A program made the position numbers and the translations under genes. From Desulfuribacillus alkaliarsenatis (GTDB lineage: Bacteria; Bacillota; Bacilli; Desulfuribacillales; Desulfuribacillaceae): 64,000 nucleotides of DNA. Positions 63,024-64,000 of this stretch are shown piece by piece (the first letter of the stretch is position 1; the number at the start of each line of letters is the position of its first letter). The stretch is from the NCBI RefSeq assembly GCF_001730225.1, contig NZ_MIJE01000001.1, positions 124,001 through 188,000 on the forward strand, written 5' to 3'. A model generated the notes under the pieces. It did no database searches. It saw only the letters and a list, made by a program, of their open reading frames with translations, and was not told where the DNA came from.

Positions 63024-64000
63024 ATGACGATTGAGAAAGAAATAGCAAAAAAAATAATATCGAAAGGGTACTTTGCAAGGCAGATACCAAGTGAATTTGA
63101 ATCTACTGCTTTAAGTGAGATTATAGATGGACTTGATTTAACAAAATCGAAACTTTCTAAAGAAGGTTTGAATAAATGGTGTAAACTTATAGATTTTTCA
63201 ATACCCAAAACCGTAAACTTTCGTAGAACGATGTCAGTTCCACATCCGCTTCATTATATATTATTAGCTCAACTTATTGAAGAAAAATGGGAAGCATTAG
63301 AGGCGCATTTTTCAAAGTCACAGTTCTCATTAACTATTCCTCAAGTTTCTGAAGGTAGCATAGTACCTAAATTTAAAATGTCTGAAAAGATTAATAGAAG
63401 AATACATAATCTTGTCTCAAAAAAGTATATTCTACAAGCCGATATTACAAGATTTTATCCGAGCATTTACACTCATTCTATTCCATGGGCACTACACACT
63501 AAAGAAGTCGCAAAGGCAAATCAGAGAGATGACGGGTACTTTGGAAATGTGATTGATAGACTAGTAAGGAACTTGCAAGATGGACAAACTGTAGGAATTC
63601 CTATTGGTCCAAGTGTATCTCTAATAATACAGGAAATAATCGGGGCAACAATTGATGACGACTTTAAAAGAGATTACGCTAATGGGTTAGTAGGCTATAG
63701 ATATACAGATGATATGGAATATTATTTTAGTACTTTAGAAGAAGCTGAAAGAGCTTTAAATATTTTGAATAAAATTCTTAAAAATTATGGATTAGAATTA
63801 AATAATTCAAAGACCAAAGTAATAAAGATACCTCAAGTTTTGGAATCTGAATGGGTGTACTTCTTTAAAAAGTATGAATTCAGATCAAATAAAAATGATA
63901 AGAAAAAATCGGTTAATCTGCAGCATACTGATATAAAAGAATTTTTCAGTACAATTTATAAATATAAGATTGAATCAGATGAAAAAGGAATATTAAATTA
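63024..64000 (+). CDS. reverse transcriptase, defence-type, N-terminal 325 residues (runs off the window)
   Basis: Open reading frame from an ATG preceded by AGGGATGTGGA to the window end with no stop. RT motifs: RRTMSVPHPLHYILLAQLI (entry region), ADITRFYPSIYTHSIPWAL near residue 139 (first catalytic Asp), GQTVGIPIGPSVSLIIQEI, and YTDDM at 227-231, the YxDD active site. After it the SKTKVIKIP segment. The lineage looks like abortive-infection or 'unknown group' reverse transcriptases rather than group II intron or retron enzymes, since there is no maturase part so far and the motif wording differs; this is a judgement by eye. A structured leader and nuclease genes upstream point to a defence locus. 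Confidence 0.85.
   Translation, partial: MTIEKEIAKKIISKGYFARQIPSEFESTALSEIIDGLDLTKSKLSKEGLNKWCKLIDFSIPKTVNFRRTMSVPHPLHYILLAQLIEEKWEALEAHFSKSQFSLTIPQVSEGSIVPKFKMSEKINRRIHNLVSKKYILQADITRFYPSIYTHSIPWALHTKEVAKANQRDDGYFGNVIDRLVRNLQDGQTVGIPIGPSVSLIIQEIIGATIDDDFKRDYANGLVGYRYTDDMEYYFSTLEEAERALNILNKILKNYGLELNNSKTKVIKIPQVLESEWVYFFKKYEFRSNKNDKKKSVNLQHTDIKEFFSTIYKYKIESDEKGILN

Overview
The window looks like a chromosomal stretch of a low-GC, endospore-forming Bacillota related to Bacillales but living at least partly without oxygen. Evidence for spores and Bacillales ancestry: gerE lies downstream of sdhCAB as in Bacillus, acuABC stands divergent to acsA, expression is controlled by a T-box and a SAM-I riboswitch, and shine-Dalgarno sites are strong with many TTG/GTG starts. 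Evidence for anaerobic habits: indolepyruvate:ferredoxin oxidoreductase, a DUF1858 protein, and a MetH without its reactivation domain. A Desulfuribacillus-like organism would fit, but that is a guess from gene content only. No rRNA, tRNA or CRISPR was seen.

Layout. 1-2.1 kb: heterodimeric BmrCD-type ABC exporter (one gene cut by the window edge). 2.3-9.0 kb: LysM protein, MscS channel, a membrane GGDEF-EAL protein and a DUF342 protein. 9.1-12 kb: metNIQ methionine importer behind a SAM-I riboswitch; then cimA. 14-16.3 kb: agr-like quorum-sensing set (sensor kinase, AgrB, and a 45-residue AgrD that has no cysteine). 16.4-25.3 kb: aromatic acid cluster iorAB, two paaK, a TRAP transporter and an ACT protein. 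25.4-27.6 kb: FtsA-like ATPase with a long extra tail. 27.6-30.3 kb: T-box leader (apparent Phe specifier), hisC, eleven perfect 7-bp repeats, and a chorismate mutase-DAHP synthase fusion. 30.4-37.3 kb: small proteins, a NitT/TauT-type ABC importer with two substrate-binding lipoproteins, cysK and a lone trpB. 37.5-39.1 kb: flagellar stator pair of sodium-type appearance. 39.2-43.6 kb: acuC-acuB-acuA and divergent acsA. 44.3-50.3 kb: unknown protein, MetH-activation protein, core MetH, uvrC. 50.6-56.2 kb: sdhCAB, HD protein, a TauE/SafE exporter split into two half-genes, gerE.

From 56.2 kb to the end the window is an AT-rich accessory island placed directly behind the gerE terminator. Its left part has the architecture of integron gene cassettes: one gene of unknown function sits between attC-like sites whose outer boxes become perfectly complementary if the segment is circularised, followed by a second, weaker cassette and a third gene. 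This is followed by a truncated group II intron-like stretch, a broken IS21-type istB, a SIR2-domain protein, a RusA-like/nuclease-like gene pair flanked by copies of a structured repeat, and a reverse transcriptase that runs off the window. SIR2, HEPN-like, nuclease and reverse transcriptase genes together suggest phage defence. No integron integrase is present in the window.
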